Position numbers and translations under genes: made by a program
Source: Streptomyces bikiniensis
GTDB taxonomy: Bacteria > Actinomycetota > Actinomycetes > Streptomycetales > Streptomycetaceae
Reading direction: 5' to 3'
Assembly (NCBI GenBank): GCA_000716465.1
Contig: JNWL01000005.1
Location: forward strand, 1-64,000
Length of the DNA stretch: 64,000 nt
Shown: positions 51,121 through 60,762 of the stretch, one piece after another
Layout: every line of letters starts with the position of its first letter
Numbering within the stretch: position 1 is the stretch's first letter
Notes under the pieces: generated by a model
The model's input: only the letters and a program-made list of their open reading frames with translations
Told to the model about the DNA's origin: nothing
Database searches by the model: none

Positions 51121-52659
51121 GTGGGTCGAGACCGGCTGTACCCCGATGCAGCGTCGACAGGGCAGGTGCGCATGACTCTGTCGCTGCGATTCGCCGCGGG
51201 CTCGCACAAGGGCATGATCCGCGAGGGCAACGAGGACTCCGGCTACGCCGGTCCCCGGCTGCTCGCCATCGCCGACGGCATGGGCGGCCAGGCCGCCGGC
51301 GAGGTCGCCTCCTCCGAGGTGATCTCCACCCTCGTCACGCTCGACGACGACGTCCCCGGCTCCGACATCCTCACCTCGCTCGGTACGGCGGTGCAGCGCG
51401 CCAACGACCAGCTGCGGATGATGGTCGAGGAGGACCCGCAGCTGGAGGGCATGGGCACCACGCTCACCGCCCTCCTCTGGACCGGCCAGCGGCTCGGTCT
51501 GGTGCACGTCGGCGACTCGCGCGCCTACCTGCTCCGCGACGGCGTCCTGACCCAGATCACCCAGGACCACACCTGGGTCCAGCGGCTCGTCGACGAGGGC
51601 CGGATCACCGAGGAAGAGGCCACCACCCACCCGCAGCGCTCGCTCCTCATGCGCGCGCTCGGCAGCGGCGACCACGTCGAGCCCGACCTCTCCATCCGCG
51701 AGGTCCGGGCCGGCGACCGGTACCTGATCTGCTCCGACGGCCTGTCCGGCGTGGTCTCGCACCAGACCCTCGAGGACACCCTCGCCAGCTACCAGGGCCC
51801 GCAGGAGACCGTGCAGGAGCTGATCCAGCTCGCGCTGCGCGGCGGCGGCCCCGACAACATCACGGTGATCGTCGCCGACGTCCTCGACGTCGACGGCGGC
51901 GACACCCTGGCCGGCCACCTCAGCGACACCCCGGTCATCGTGGGCGCGGTCGCCGAGAACCAGGCCCAGCTGAACGACGGCGGGGCCATGCAGACCCCGG
52001 CCGGCCGCGCCTCCGGGCTCGGCCGCCACGCCGCCCACCGGCAGCCCCCGGCCGGCGGCTTCGGCCCGCCCGGCAGCGGCGACGACCACGGCTACGACGG
52101 GATGCCCCCGGAGGGCTCCTTCGAGTCGTACACCGAGGACGACTTCGTCAAGCCGCGCAAGGGCCGCACGTGGCTCAAGCGCTCCTTCTTCCTGCTCCTG
52201 GTCCTCGCCCTCCTCGGCGGCGGCCTCTACGGCGGCTGGCGCTGGACGCAGACCCAGTACTTCGTGGGCTCCAAGGACCAGCACGTGGCGCTCTACCAGG
52301 GCATCAGCCAGGACCTGGCGTGGATCTCGCTGTCGAAGGTCGAGAAGGACCACCCCGAGATCGAACTCAAGTACCTCCCCGCCTACCAGCGGAAGCAGGT
52401 CGAGGACACGATCGCGGGCGGCAGCCTGGGCAAGGCCCGTACGAAGATCGCCGAGCTGGCCGTGCAGGCCTCCGCCTGCAAGAAGACCGAGCAGCGCCGT
52501 GCCGCCGCCGAGCAGGCCGCCGACCAGGCGAGCAAGCCGCCGGCCCAGAAGCCCGACGGCACCGCCCCCGACTCCAAGCCCACCACAGCCGCTCCGTCCC
52601 CGGGTCCCACCCTCACGGGGGAGGAGCAGAAGCTGGCCTCGAACTGCGGCAAGCAGTAA
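51121..52659 (+). CDS. pstP: PP2C-family Ser/Thr phosphatase (PstP)
   Basis: A 512-residue phosphatase that reverses PknA/PknB phosphorylation. Catalytic PP2C domain with metal ligands in REGNEDSGY, IADGMGGQAAGE, HVGDSRAYLL, ICSDGLSGVV and GGGPDNITVIV. One TM near FFLLLVLALLGGGLYGGW and an extracytoplasmic C-terminus follow, ending in a Pro/Ala/Lys tail. I chose GTG 51121 because GGAGGG is 8 nt upstream and relatives keep a YP..TGQVRM lead; ATG 51172 is the conservative alternative. Confidence 0.93.
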   Translation: MGRDRLYPDAASTGQVRMTLSLRFAAGSHKGMIREGNEDSGYAGPRLLAIADGMGGQAAGEVASSEVISTLVTLDDDVPGSDILTSLGTAVQRANDQLRMMVEEDPQLEGMGTTLTALLWTGQRLGLVHVGDSRAYLLRDGVLTQITQDHTWVQRLVDEGRITEEEATTHPQRSLLMRALGSGDHVEPDLSIREVRAGDRYLICSDGLSGVVSHQTLEDTLASYQGPQETVQELIQLALRGGGPDNITVIVADVLDVDGGDTLAGHLSDTPVIVGAVAENQAQLNDGGAMQTPAGRASGLGRHAAHRQPPAGGFGPPGSGDDHGYDGMPPEGSFESYTEDDFVKPRKGRTWLKRSFFLLLVLALLGGGLYGGWRWTQTQYFVGSKDQHVALYQGISQDLAWISLSKVEKDHPEIELKYLPAYQRKQVEDTIAGGSLGKARTKIAELAVQASACKKTEQRRAAAEQAADQASKPPAQKPDGTAPDSKPTTAAPSPGPTLTGEEQKLASNCGKQ

Positions 52660-52686
52660 GCACCCGTAGGGGGGCCTTTCACCACC

Positions 52687-54111
52687 ATGAGCGTTGTCAC
52701 CAACACGACCACCATCGGCGCGATCGAGGCGCCGAGCCGGCGCAACACCGAGCTGGCGCTGCTCGCGTTCGCCGTCGTCATCCCGGTGTTCGCGTACCTC
52801 AACGTCGGCCTGGCCATCGACGGCAAGGTCCCGGCCGGCATGCTCGGGTACGGGCTCGGCCTGGCCCTCCTCGCGGGCGTCGCGCACCTGGTGGTCCGGA
52901 AGTGGGCCCCGTACGCGGACCCGCTGCTGCTGCCCCTCGCGACCCTGCTGAACGGCATGGGCCTGGTACTGATCTGGCGCCTGGACCAGTCGCCGCGGCT
53001 GATCGCCACCTCGATGCGGCGGTACGGCAGCTTCAGCCCGGACGCCCCCAGCCAGATGATGTACTCGGCGATCGGCATCGCCATGTTCGTGGGCGTGCTG
53101 CTGCTGCTCAAGGACCACCGGGTCCTCCAGCGCTACACGTACATCTCCATGGCCGTGTCCCTCGTCCTCCTGCTCCTGCCGCTCGTCCCGGGCCTCGGCA
53201 TGGACAGCTTCGGCGCCAAGATCTGGATCCGGGTCGCCGGCTTCTCGATCCAGCCGGGCGAGTTCGCGAAGATCGTGCTCGCGGTCTTCTTCTCCGGCTA
53301 CCTCATGGTGAAGCGCGACGCGCTCGCCCTGGCCAGCCGCCGCTTCATGGGGCTCTACCTGCCCCGTGGCCGCGACCTCGGCCCGATCCTGACGATCTGG
53401 GCGGTCAGCCTCCTCATCCTGGTCTTCGAGAACGACCTCGGCACCTCCCTGCTGTTCTTCGGCATGTTCGTGATCATGCTGTACGTGGCGACGGAGCGGA
53501 CCAGCTGGATCGTCATGGGTCTCCTGATGTCCGTCGCGGGAGCGGTGGGCGTGGCGTCCTTCGCGGGCCACGTGCAAGCCCGTGTCGACGCCTGGGCCGA
53601 CCCCTTCAGTTGCGCCACGGAAGGCGTCGCCGCCTGCCAGCAGATGACCCAGGTGCTGATGTCCTTCGGCTCCGGCGGCATCCTCGGCACCGGCCTCGGC
53701 CAGGGCAACTCCGACCTCATCGGTTTCGCGGCCAACTCCGACTTCATCTTCGCCACGGTCGGCGAGGAGCTGGGCCTCACCGGTGTGATGGTCTTCCTGC
53801 TCTTCTACGGGCTGATCGTCGAGCGCGGCATCCGTACCGCCCTCGCCGCCCGCGACCCCTTCGGCAAGCTGCTCGCGATGGGCCTCTCCGGCGCCTTCGC
53901 ACTCCAGATCTTCGTGGTCGCCGGCGGTGTGATGGGCCTCATCCCGCTCACCGGCATGACCATGCCGTTCCTCGCGTACGGCGGTTCCTCCGTGATCGCC
54001 AACTGGGCCCTGATCGGCATCCTGATCCGGATCAGCGACACCGCGCGCCGTCCCGCGCCCGCGCCCGCCCCGTCCCCCGACGCCGAGATGACCCAGGTGG
54101 TCCGTCCGTGA
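52687..54111 (+). CDS. SEDS-family peptidoglycan polymerase (FtsW/RodA)
   Basis: A 474-residue membrane protein with about ten to twelve TMs that polymerises lipid II. SEDS signatures: IRVAGFSIQPGEFAKI, FENDLGTSLLFFGMFVIMLYVATER (with the essential Asp), LMSFGSGGILGTGLGQGNSDLI and LPLTGMTMPFLAYGGSSVIANW-like segments. Next to PbpA it is the RodA-like elongation partner rather than the dcw-cluster FtsW. Stop overlaps pbpA (GTGA). Confidence 0.93.
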   Translation: MSVVTNTTTIGAIEAPSRRNTELALLAFAVVIPVFAYLNVGLAIDGKVPAGMLGYGLGLALLAGVAHLVVRKWAPYADPLLLPLATLLNGMGLVLIWRLDQSPRLIATSMRRYGSFSPDAPSQMMYSAIGIAMFVGVLLLLKDHRVLQRYTYISMAVSLVLLLLPLVPGLGMDSFGAKIWIRVAGFSIQPGEFAKIVLAVFFSGYLMVKRDALALASRRFMGLYLPRGRDLGPILTIWAVSLLILVFENDLGTSLLFFGMFVIMLYVATERTSWIVMGLLMSVAGAVGVASFAGHVQARVDAWADPFSCATEGVAACQQMTQVLMSFGSGGILGTGLGQGNSDLIGFAANSDFIFATVGEELGLTGVMVFLLFYGLIVERGIRTALAARDPFGKLLAMGLSGAFALQIFVVAGGVMGLIPLTGMTMPFLAYGGSSVIANWALIGILIRISDTARRPAPAPAPSPDAEMTQVVRP

Positions 54112-55574
54112 ACAAGCCGCTGCGCCGGGTCGCGATCTTCTGCGGCCTGCTCGTCCTCGCCCTGCTCGTACGGGACAACTGGATCCAGTTCGTCCGCGCC
54201 GACGAACTGAGCACCCACGCCACCAACCGGCGGGTCCAGATCGAGCGGTACGCCAACGAGCGCGGCAACATCATCGTCGACGGCAAGCCGATCACCGGCT
54301 CCGTCGACTCCAAGGACGAGTACTACAAGTACAAGCGGACCTACGTCGACGGCCCCATGTGGGCCCCGGTCACCGGCTTCGCCTCGCAGGCCTACGACGC
54401 CACCCAGATCGAGAAGATCGAGGACGGCATCCTCACCGGCAACGACGACCGGCTCTTCTTCGACCGCACCCTCGCCATGTTCACCGGCGAGAAGAAGAAG
54501 GGCGGCGACGTCGTCACCACCCTGAACGGCGCCGCGCAGAAGGCCGCCTTCGAGGGTCTCGGCAAGAAGACCGGTGCCGTCGTCGCCATCGAGCCGAAGA
54601 CCGGCAAGATCCTGGCGATGGCCTCCACCCCCTCGTACGACCCCTCCTCCATCGCCGGCTACTCCCGCGCGGACGAGAAGGCGTGGATCGCGCTGGAGAA
54701 GGACAAGAACAAGCCGAAGCTGAACCGCGCGCTCCGCGAGATCTACCCGCCCGGTTCCGTCTTCAAGGTCGTCACCGCCGCCGCCGCCCTGGAGAACCGC
54801 AAGGTCACCGACATCAACGCGCCGACGAAGACGCCGGAGCCGTACATCCTGCCGCTGTCCACGGTGCCGATGAAGAACCACGCGCAGGGTTGCGAGAACG
54901 CCTCCCTGAACCGTGCGCTGGAAGTCTCCTGCAACTCGGTCTTCGCCAAGCTCGGCGACGAGGTCGGCCGGGACAAGATGGTGGAGATGGCGGAGAAGTT
55001 CGGTTTCAACGCCGAGCAGTACGTGCCGGTCCGCTCCGCCGCCTCCGTCTACGACAAGAAGATGGACCGCGGTGGCAACGCCCAGTCGTCCATCGGCCAG
55101 TTCAACACCGCCACCACCCCGCTCCAGATGGCGATGGTCACGGCGGCGATCGCCAACGACGGCAAGCTGATGAAGCCGTACATGATCGACGAGCTGCGCG
55201 CCCCGAACGTCGACCTGGTCAAGAAGAACGAGCCCGAGGAGATGAGCCGCCCGGTCTCGCAGGAGACCGCCCAGCAGCTCCAGCAGATGATGGAGAACGT
55301 CGTCTCCAACGGCACCGGCGGCAACGCCGACCTGAAGATGGACGGCGTGAAGGTCGGCGGCAAGACGGGTACGGCCCAGCACGGCGAGAAGAACGCCAAG
55401 CGCCCCTACGCCTGGTTCATCTCGTACGCGAAGACCTCCGAGGGCTCCCCGGTCGCGGTCGCGGTGATCGTCGAGGACTCGGCGGGCACGAGCCGCGAGG
55501 ACATCAGCGGTGGCGGTCTGGCCGCCCCGATCGCGAAGGCCGTGATGAAGGCGGTCCTGAAGACCCGGGGCTGA
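54108..55574 (+). CDS. pbpA: Penicillin-binding protein PbpA (class B transpeptidase)
   Basis: A 488-residue class B PBP. N-terminal TM about 7-22, dimerisation domain, then transpeptidase motifs: SxxK at 217-220 (GSVFK), SxN at 274-276 (SCN) and KTG at 419-421 (GGKTGTAQ). It cross-links peptidoglycan made by the overlapping SEDS protein. In mycobacteria its homologue is a PknB substrate. GTG 54108 chosen from the overlap. Confidence 0.95.
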   Translation: MNKPLRRVAIFCGLLVLALLVRDNWIQFVRADELSTHATNRRVQIERYANERGNIIVDGKPITGSVDSKDEYYKYKRTYVDGPMWAPVTGFASQAYDATQIEKIEDGILTGNDDRLFFDRTLAMFTGEKKKGGDVVTTLNGAAQKAAFEGLGKKTGAVVAIEPKTGKILAMASTPSYDPSSIAGYSRADEKAWIALEKDKNKPKLNRALREIYPPGSVFKVVTAAAALENRKVTDINAPTKTPEPYILPLSTVPMKNHAQGCENASLNRALEVSCNSVFAKLGDEVGRDKMVEMAEKFGFNAEQYVPVRSAASVYDKKMDRGGNAQSSIGQFNTATTPLQMAMVTAAIANDGKLMKPYMIDELRAPNVDLVKKNEPEEMSRPVSQETAQQLQQMMENVVSNGTGGNADLKMDGVKVGGKTGTAQHGEKNAKRPYAWFISYAKTSEGSPVAVAVIVEDSAGTSREDISGGGLAAPIAKAVMKAVLKTRG

Positions 55575-55762
55575 TTCCCCGTCCCCGTAGGGACCCCGTA
55601 AGGACCCGGTCCCGACCCGGTACGGGCCAGGTACCGGTCGGGTATCAGCTACCGGCCCCGGGCGGAACGCCTGCCCGGGGCCGGTAGCGTATGCGCGAAC
55701 AGCACACACCGCCGGACCACCCATGGGTGCGGTCGGGACAGACGGAGAGGGCTGGATTAGCT

Positions 55763-57811
55763 ATGGAAGAGCCGCGTCGCCTCGGCGGCCGGTACGAGCT
55801 GGGCTCGGTGCTCGGCCGTGGTGGCATGGCCGAGGTGTACCTCGCCCAGGACACCCGGCTCGGCCGCACCGTCGCCGTGAAGACGCTGCGGGCCGACCTG
55901 GCCCGTGACCCGTCCTTCCAGGCCCGGTTCCGCCGTGAGGCACAGTCCGCCGCCTCGCTGAACCATCCGGCGATCGTCGCGGTCTACGACACCGGCGAGG
56001 ACTACGTCGACGGGGTCTCCATCCCGTACATCGTGATGGAGTACGTCGACGGTTCGACCCTGCGTGAGCTTCTTCACTCCGGGCGCAAGCTGCTTCCCGA
56101 GCGCACCCTGGAGATGACGGTCGGCATCCTCCAGGCGCTGGAGTACTCGCACCGCGCCGGCATCGTGCACCGCGACATCAAGCCGGCGAACGTCATGCTG
56201 ACGCGCACCGGCCAGGTCAAGGTCATGGACTTCGGCATCGCGCGCGCCATGGGCGACGCGGGCATGACCATGACGCAGACCGCCGCGGTGATCGGCACGG
56301 CCCAGTACCTCTCCCCGGAGCAGGCCAAGGGCGAGCAGGTCGACGCCCGCTCCGACCTGTACTCCACCGGCTGCCTGCTCTACGAGCTGCTCACCGTCCG
56401 TCCCCCGTTCATCGGCGACTCCCCGGTCGCGGTCGCGTACCAGCACGTCCGCGAGGAGCCGCAGCCGCCGAGCAACTTCGACCCCGAGATCACGCCCGAG
56501 ATGGACGCCATCGTCCTCAAGGCGCTGGTCAAGGACCCCGACTACCGCTACCAGTCCGCCGACGAGATGCGCGCGGACATCGAGGCCTGCCTCGACGGGC
56601 AGCCGGTCGCGGCCGCCGCCGCGATGGGCATGGCGGCCGCGCCCGCGTACGGCGGGGGCTACGGCGGCTACCCGCCGGAGGACCAGCCGACCACGGCCCT
56701 GCGCCAGGCGGACCCGGGCGGCCAGACCGCCATGCTCCCCCCGATCAACCCGAACGACGGCGGCTACGGCTACGACGACCGCCCGGACCGGCGCCGCGGC
56801 GGCGGCCAGAAGAAGTCGAACACCTCGACGATCCTGCTGGCCCTCTCCGGCATCCTGGTGCTCGTCGGGGCGATCTTCATCGGCGTCTGGGTCTTCGACA
56901 AGAACGACGGCCCGCAGCCGGTCACGGTGCCGAACCTGGTCGGCGAGAAGCTGGACGTCGCGACGAACCGCGCCGCCAACGTGAACCTGAAGGTCCAGCA
57001 GGCGGGCACCGAGCGCTGCGAGCAGCCCACCGGCGCCATCTGCCGCCAGGAGCCGGTCGCGGACAACGTCACGAAGCTGGAGCCCGACAGCACGATCAAG
57101 GTGTTCCTCTCCGAGGGCGCGCCGCTCGTGGAGGTCCCGGACGTCCAGGAGCAGTCCCAGGAGCGGGCCACGAAGTCCCTGGAGGAAAAGGGCTTCAAGG
57201 TCAAGGTCGAGGAGGAGGAGTCCGACGAGGACCCCGGCTCGGTCCTGCGCCAGAACCCGGGCGGCGGCACCAAGGCGGAGAAGAACTCCGAGGTGACGAT
57301 CACCATCGCGAAGAAGAAGCTGAGCACGGTTCCGCCGGTCGTCGGCAACCAGCTCGCGCAGGCCGAGCAGCAGCTGAAGGCCCTGGGCTTCGTGGTGGTC
57401 ACCGAGGACGTGGACTCCGACAAGCCGAAGGGCGAGGTCCTGGAGCAGTCTCCGGAGGGCAACGCCTCGGTCGCGGGAGGCTCCGAGGTGAAGCTCAAGG
57501 TCTCCAAGGGCCCGCAGCAGACCCAGGTCACGATCCCGGGCGACCTCGGGAACCGTCCCTTCAAGGACGTCAAGGCGCAGCTCGAGGGCATGGGCCTGAC
57601 GGTCGTCCAGAAGGGTTCGGACAAGGAGGACGCGCTGGTGTTCGGCACCAACCCGCCCGCGAACACCCCCGTCAACACCGGTTCCACGGTGGAGGTCTAC
57701 ACCGCGGGCGGCGGGCTCCCCAGCAACCCCGGCGACAACAACAACGGGGACAACAACGGCGGTAACAACAACGGCAACGACAACGGCGGCATCGGCGGCT
57801 GGTTCGACTGA
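55763..57811 (+). CDS. pknB: PASTA-domain Ser/Thr protein kinase PknB
   Basis: A 682-residue kinase. Lys40, HRDIKPAN (Asp138), DFG at 156, and activation-loop MTMTQT with two Thr residues equal to the autophosphorylated pair in M. tuberculosis PknB. TM about 355-377. Four extracellular PASTA repeats (VTVPNLVGEKL, VEVPDVQEQS, TVPPVVGNQL, VTIPGDLGNRPF) bind muropeptides/lipid II. An Asn/Gly tail ends the protein. ATG 55763 (MEEPRRLGGRYELG) is chosen over 55691 because relatives start there. It phosphorylates FHA proteins and wall enzymes encoded upstream. Confidence 0.95.
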   Translation: MEEPRRLGGRYELGSVLGRGGMAEVYLAQDTRLGRTVAVKTLRADLARDPSFQARFRREAQSAASLNHPAIVAVYDTGEDYVDGVSIPYIVMEYVDGSTLRELLHSGRKLLPERTLEMTVGILQALEYSHRAGIVHRDIKPANVMLTRTGQVKVMDFGIARAMGDAGMTMTQTAAVIGTAQYLSPEQAKGEQVDARSDLYSTGCLLYELLTVRPPFIGDSPVAVAYQHVREEPQPPSNFDPEITPEMDAIVLKALVKDPDYRYQSADEMRADIEACLDGQPVAAAAAMGMAAAPAYGGGYGGYPPEDQPTTALRQADPGGQTAMLPPINPNDGGYGYDDRPDRRRGGGQKKSNTSTILLALSGILVLVGAIFIGVWVFDKNDGPQPVTVPNLVGEKLDVATNRAANVNLKVQQAGTERCEQPTGAICRQEPVADNVTKLEPDSTIKVFLSEGAPLVEVPDVQEQSQERATKSLEEKGFKVKVEEEESDEDPGSVLRQNPGGGTKAEKNSEVTITIAKKKLSTVPPVVGNQLAQAEQQLKALGFVVVTEDVDSDKPKGEVLEQSPEGNASVAGGSEVKLKVSKGPQQTQVTIPGDLGNRPFKDVKAQLEGMGLTVVQKGSDKEDALVFGTNPPANTPVNTGSTVEVYTAGGGLPSNPGDNNNGDNNGGNNNGNDNGGIGGWFD

Positions 57812-57827
57812 TCCCGCCCCCCGTACG

Positions 57828-57877
57828 AACGGGAGAGCCCCGGCATCCGGAAGGTCGGACGCCGGGGCTCTCCCGTT
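57828..57877. terminator. Strong bidirectional terminator between pknB and sortase gene
   Basis: 17-nt perfect arms at 57828-57844 and 57861-57877 (AACGGGAGAGCCCCGGC) with a 16-nt loop, between convergent genes. Confidence 0.85.
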
Positions 57878-57900
57878 GTCGCGCGCGGAGGGCGGAGGGG

Positions 57901-58578
57901 TCAGCGCAGCTCCGCCGGGGGCGTCCGGTCGCGGTCGACCCGTTCCGTGCGCTCCAGTTCGCCCCAGACGACGTACCGGTAGTCCGAGGTGTACATGGGG
58001 GTGCAGGTGGTCAGCGTGATGTACCGGCCCGGCTCGGTCCTGCCGGACTCCTTCGGGACGGGCTGGAGGACGTCCACGTTGTACTTCGTGGTCTCGGGCA
58101 GGGTCCTGTAGACCTTGTAGACGTACCAGGTGTCCTTGGACTCGAAGACGATCGCGTCCCCGGTCTTCACCTTGTGGATGTTGTGGAATTTGGCCCCGTG
58201 CCCGTCCCGGTGCGCGGCCAGCGTGAAGTTTCCCTGCTTCTCCTGCGGGAGGGCGGACTTGATCGGGTCGGTGTAGTAGCCGGCCACGCCGTTGTTGAGG
58301 ACGGCGGGATCGGTGCCCCGCTTCACCAGGACCTCGTCGTCGCCCATCGCCGGCACGTGCAGGAAGCCGATGCCGTCCCGGGTGTCGAGCGCGCCCGGGG
58401 CGTCGTCGGCCCAGTGGTCGCGCACCTGGGCGCCGTCCTTGTCGGCGGCGCGGTCGGCGAGGACGTTGGTCCACCACAGCGAGTAGAGGACGAAGAGACC
58501 GAGCACCAGGCCCGCCGTGATGAGGAGTTCGCCGAAGACACTGATGATCCCGGCGATCCGGTTGCGCGCTCGTGCCAC
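57901..58578 (-). CDS. Class E sortase (short form)
   Basis: A 225-residue membrane transpeptidase that attaches LAXTG-type proteins to peptidoglycan. N-terminal TM about 13-37. Catalytic residues: His in AAHRDGHGAKF, Cys in YITLTTCTP, Arg in SDYRYVVWG. GTG 58578. It lies 37 bp downstream of a second class E sortase gene; Streptomyces use such a pair to display chaplins. It lacks the long cytoplasmic tail of its neighbour. Confidence 0.93.
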   Translation of the reverse strand: MARARNRIAGIISVFGELLITAGLVLGLFVLYSLWWTNVLADRAADKDGAQVRDHWADDAPGALDTRDGIGFLHVPAMGDDEVLVKRGTDPAVLNNGVAGYYTDPIKSALPQEKQGNFTLAAHRDGHGAKFHNIHKVKTGDAIVFESKDTWYVYKVYRTLPETTKYNVDVLQPVPKESGRTEPGRYITLTTCTPMYTSDYRYVVWGELERTERVDRDRTPPAELR

Positions 58579-58615
58579 TAGGTCGTCCCGTCGTCCTGTC
58601 CGGAGGTGTGGGGAC

Positions 58616-60127
58616 TCAGCCTACGAGCGCTTCGGGCTTCCCCTTGCTGCGCGGACGCTCCTCCAGGAGCCTGCCCCACACGATCATGCGGTAGGTGCTG
58701 GTGAATTCCGGCGTGCACGTGGTCAGCGTGATGTACCGGCCGGGCTCGGTGAAGCCGGAACCCTTCGGAATCGGGTCGATCACCGCCACGTTGGAGGGCG
58801 GGGTCTGCGGCAGGATGCTCGCCATCTCGTACGTGTAGTACGTGTTCCGGGTCTCGACGACGATCGGGTCTCCGGGCTTCAGGCGGTTGATGTACCGGAA
58901 GGGCTCGCCGTGCGTGTTGCGGTGGCCGGCCACCGCGAAGTTGCCCTGCTTGTCGGAGGGCATGGCCGTCTTGAGACTGCCCTCGGCGTAGTGGCCGACC
59001 ATGCCCTTGTCGAGGACCTTGGTCTTGTCGATGCCCTCGGCGATCGGGACGACGACGTCCAGCTTGGGGATGTGCATGATGGCGAAGCCCTCGCCGGGGG
59101 CGAAGACGTCGGGCCCGTCCTCGTTCCCGCCCTTGGCCCAGGTGTCCTCGATCCGCTCCTTGGCCTGGTCGGTCTCCTGGCCGGCGAGGACGTTCGTCCA
59201 CCACAGCTGGTAGGCGACGAAGAGCAGCATGACGACACCGAAGGTGATGAAGAGCTCGCCGACGGCCCGGCTGACGACGACGCCGGCGCTGTCCTTGGCG
59301 TCGCGGGCGGCCCGTCGGGCCTCGACCCGGGAGAGGGGCGCGGCCGGCTTCGCCCCGGCGGTGGCGGGCGGGGCGGTGGCGGGCGGGGCGCCCCGGCGGC
59401 CCTTCCCCCGGCCGCCCTTGGCGGCACGGCGGCGCTCGGCCCGCCCGGGCCCGGGGGCCGCCTGCTCGGCCTCCTCGACCGCCTGCTTCTCCGGTTCCTT
59501 CTCCGAGGGCTCCGGAGGGCCTTCGGAGACCGGTAGGACGGCCGCCCCGTCCGGACGCGACGCCGGACCCTCCTCGGCCCCGTACGGCCCGTAGCGGGCC
59601 TCGTAGGGGCCCTCGGGGGAGGCGGTCCCGCGCCCGGAGGGCCGCTCTCGGGGATACGACTGGGCCGGGACGTGGGAATTGTCCGTTACGTACGGATCGG
59701 GCGGTGCGTAGGGACCGGGCTGCGCGTGCGGCTCGGCGGGCGCGTACGGGTCGGCGTACGGCCCGGCCTGTTGCGGGTAAGGCTCCGCGGGGGCGTACGT
59801 CCCCGGGGCCCCGTACGGGTCGGCGGGCGCCGCGTACCGCTCCGCGTGCGCGTACGGATCGGTGGCGGAGGCGTACGGGTCGGCGGACGCGTAGGGGGCG
59901 GCCGGTCCGTGCGGCTGCGCCTCCGGCGCGTAACCGCCTCCCTGTACGTAACCGCTTTCCGGCGCGTAACCGCTCCCCGGCGCGTGCCCGTCTCCCGACG
60001 GGTACCCGTTCCCCGGCGCGTACCCGCCCTCCGGTACGTGTCCGCCCTCCGGTACGTACCCGTCCCCCGTCGTCGGCTCCTGCCCCGGCTCGTGCCTCGC
60101 CCGGAACCACGGCGAGCCCGTCGTCAC
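58616..60127 (-). CDS. Class E sortase with long repetitive N-terminal extension
   Basis: A 503-residue sortase. The last ~230 residues are the enzyme: TM near GELFITFGVVMLLFVAYQLWW, His in AVAGHRNTHGEPF, Cys in YITLTTCTPEF and Arg in STYRMIVWG. Before it are ~270 cytosolic residues of low complexity: eight hexapeptides of type GYAPEG, then DPYA/PY repeats, then a basic Arg/Ala segment. GTG 60127 overlaps the amidotransferase stop (GTGA). The tail might tether or regulate the enzyme. Confidence 0.9.
   Translation of the reverse strand: MTTGSPWFRARHEPGQEPTTGDGYVPEGGHVPEGGYAPGNGYPSGDGHAPGSGYAPESGYVQGGGYAPEAQPHGPAAPYASADPYASATDPYAHAERYAAPADPYGAPGTYAPAEPYPQQAGPYADPYAPAEPHAQPGPYAPPDPYVTDNSHVPAQSYPRERPSGRGTASPEGPYEARYGPYGAEEGPASRPDGAAVLPVSEGPPEPSEKEPEKQAVEEAEQAAPGPGRAERRRAAKGGRGKGRRGAPPATAPPATAGAKPAAPLSRVEARRAARDAKDSAGVVVSRAVGELFITFGVVMLLFVAYQLWWTNVLAGQETDQAKERIEDTWAKGGNEDGPDVFAPGEGFAIMHIPKLDVVVPIAEGIDKTKVLDKGMVGHYAEGSLKTAMPSDKQGNFAVAGHRNTHGEPFRYINRLKPGDPIVVETRNTYYTYEMASILPQTPPSNVAVIDPIPKGSGFTEPGRYITLTTCTPEFTSTYRMIVWGRLLEERPRSKGKPEALVG
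59930..60075 (-). repeat. 18-bp tandem repeat (eight units) in sortase gene
   Basis: Eight consecutive hexapeptide codings GYVPEG, GHVPEG, GYAPGN, GYPSGD, GHAPGS, GYAPES, GYVQGG, GYAPEA arise from diverged 18-bp units near the 5' end of the gene. Confidence 0.8.
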
Positions 60128-60762
60128 GCGACGGCCTTGCCCACCACCGGCGCGAGCCCCGCCGACCGGCCGACCGCCCCCTTGTCCCCGCACTCCTCCA
60201 GCCAGTTGGCGAGCATCAGGTGGCCGTGCTCGGTGAGGACGGACTCGGGGTGGAACTGCACTCCCTCGACCGGGAGTTCGCGGTGCCGCAGGCCCATGAT
60301 GATGCCGTCCTCGGTCCGCGCGGTGACTTCGAGCTCGGCGGGCAGGGCGGCGGGCTCGGCGGCCAGCGAGTGGTAGCGCGTCGCGGTGAAGGGCGAGGGC
60401 AGGCCGGCGAAGACGCCCCGGCCCTCGTGCGTGACGGGCGAGGTCTTGCCGTGCAGCAGCTCGGGCGCGCGGTCGACGACGCCGCCGTACGCCACGGCCA
60501 TCGACTGCATGCCGAGGCAGACGCCGAAGACGGGCACACCGGTCTCCGCGCAGTGCCGGACCATGTCGACGCAGACGCCGGCCTCCTCGGGCGTGCCGGG
60601 TCCGGGCGACAGGAGGACGCCGTCGAAGCCGTCCTGGGCGTGGCTCAGCTCGACCTCGTCGTTGCGCAGGACTTCGCACTCGGCGCCGAGCTGGTAGAGG
60701 TACTGAACGAGGTTGAAGACGAAGCTGTCGTAGTTGTCGACGACGAGAATTCGCGCGCTCAC
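60124..60762 (-). CDS. pabA: Aminodeoxychorismate/anthranilate synthase component II (PabA/TrpG-type glutamine amidotransferase)
   Basis: A 212-residue class I glutamine amidotransferase supplying ammonia to chorismate amination. LVVDNYDSFVFNLVQYL start, oxyanion region LLSPGPGTPEEAG, nucleophile Cys in VFGVCLGMQ, and catalytic His/Glu in GVQFHPESVLTEHG. No component I gene is nearby, so folate versus tryptophan use cannot be decided. GTG 60762 overlaps the stop of a 53-residue ORF upstream and its own stop overlaps the sortase start. Confidence 0.9.
   Translation of the reverse strand: MSARILVVDNYDSFVFNLVQYLYQLGAECEVLRNDEVELSHAQDGFDGVLLSPGPGTPEEAGVCVDMVRHCAETGVPVFGVCLGMQSMAVAYGGVVDRAPELLHGKTSPVTHEGRGVFAGLPSPFTATRYHSLAAEPAALPAELEVTARTEDGIIMGLRHRELPVEGVQFHPESVLTEHGHLMLANWLEECGDKGAVGRSAGLAPVVGKAVA

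Noticed and set aside
50993..51175. A 60-codon ORF between fhaB and pstP
   Set aside because: Composition is Arg/Ala/Gly only, it overlaps the pstP start and RBS, and lacks its own RBS.
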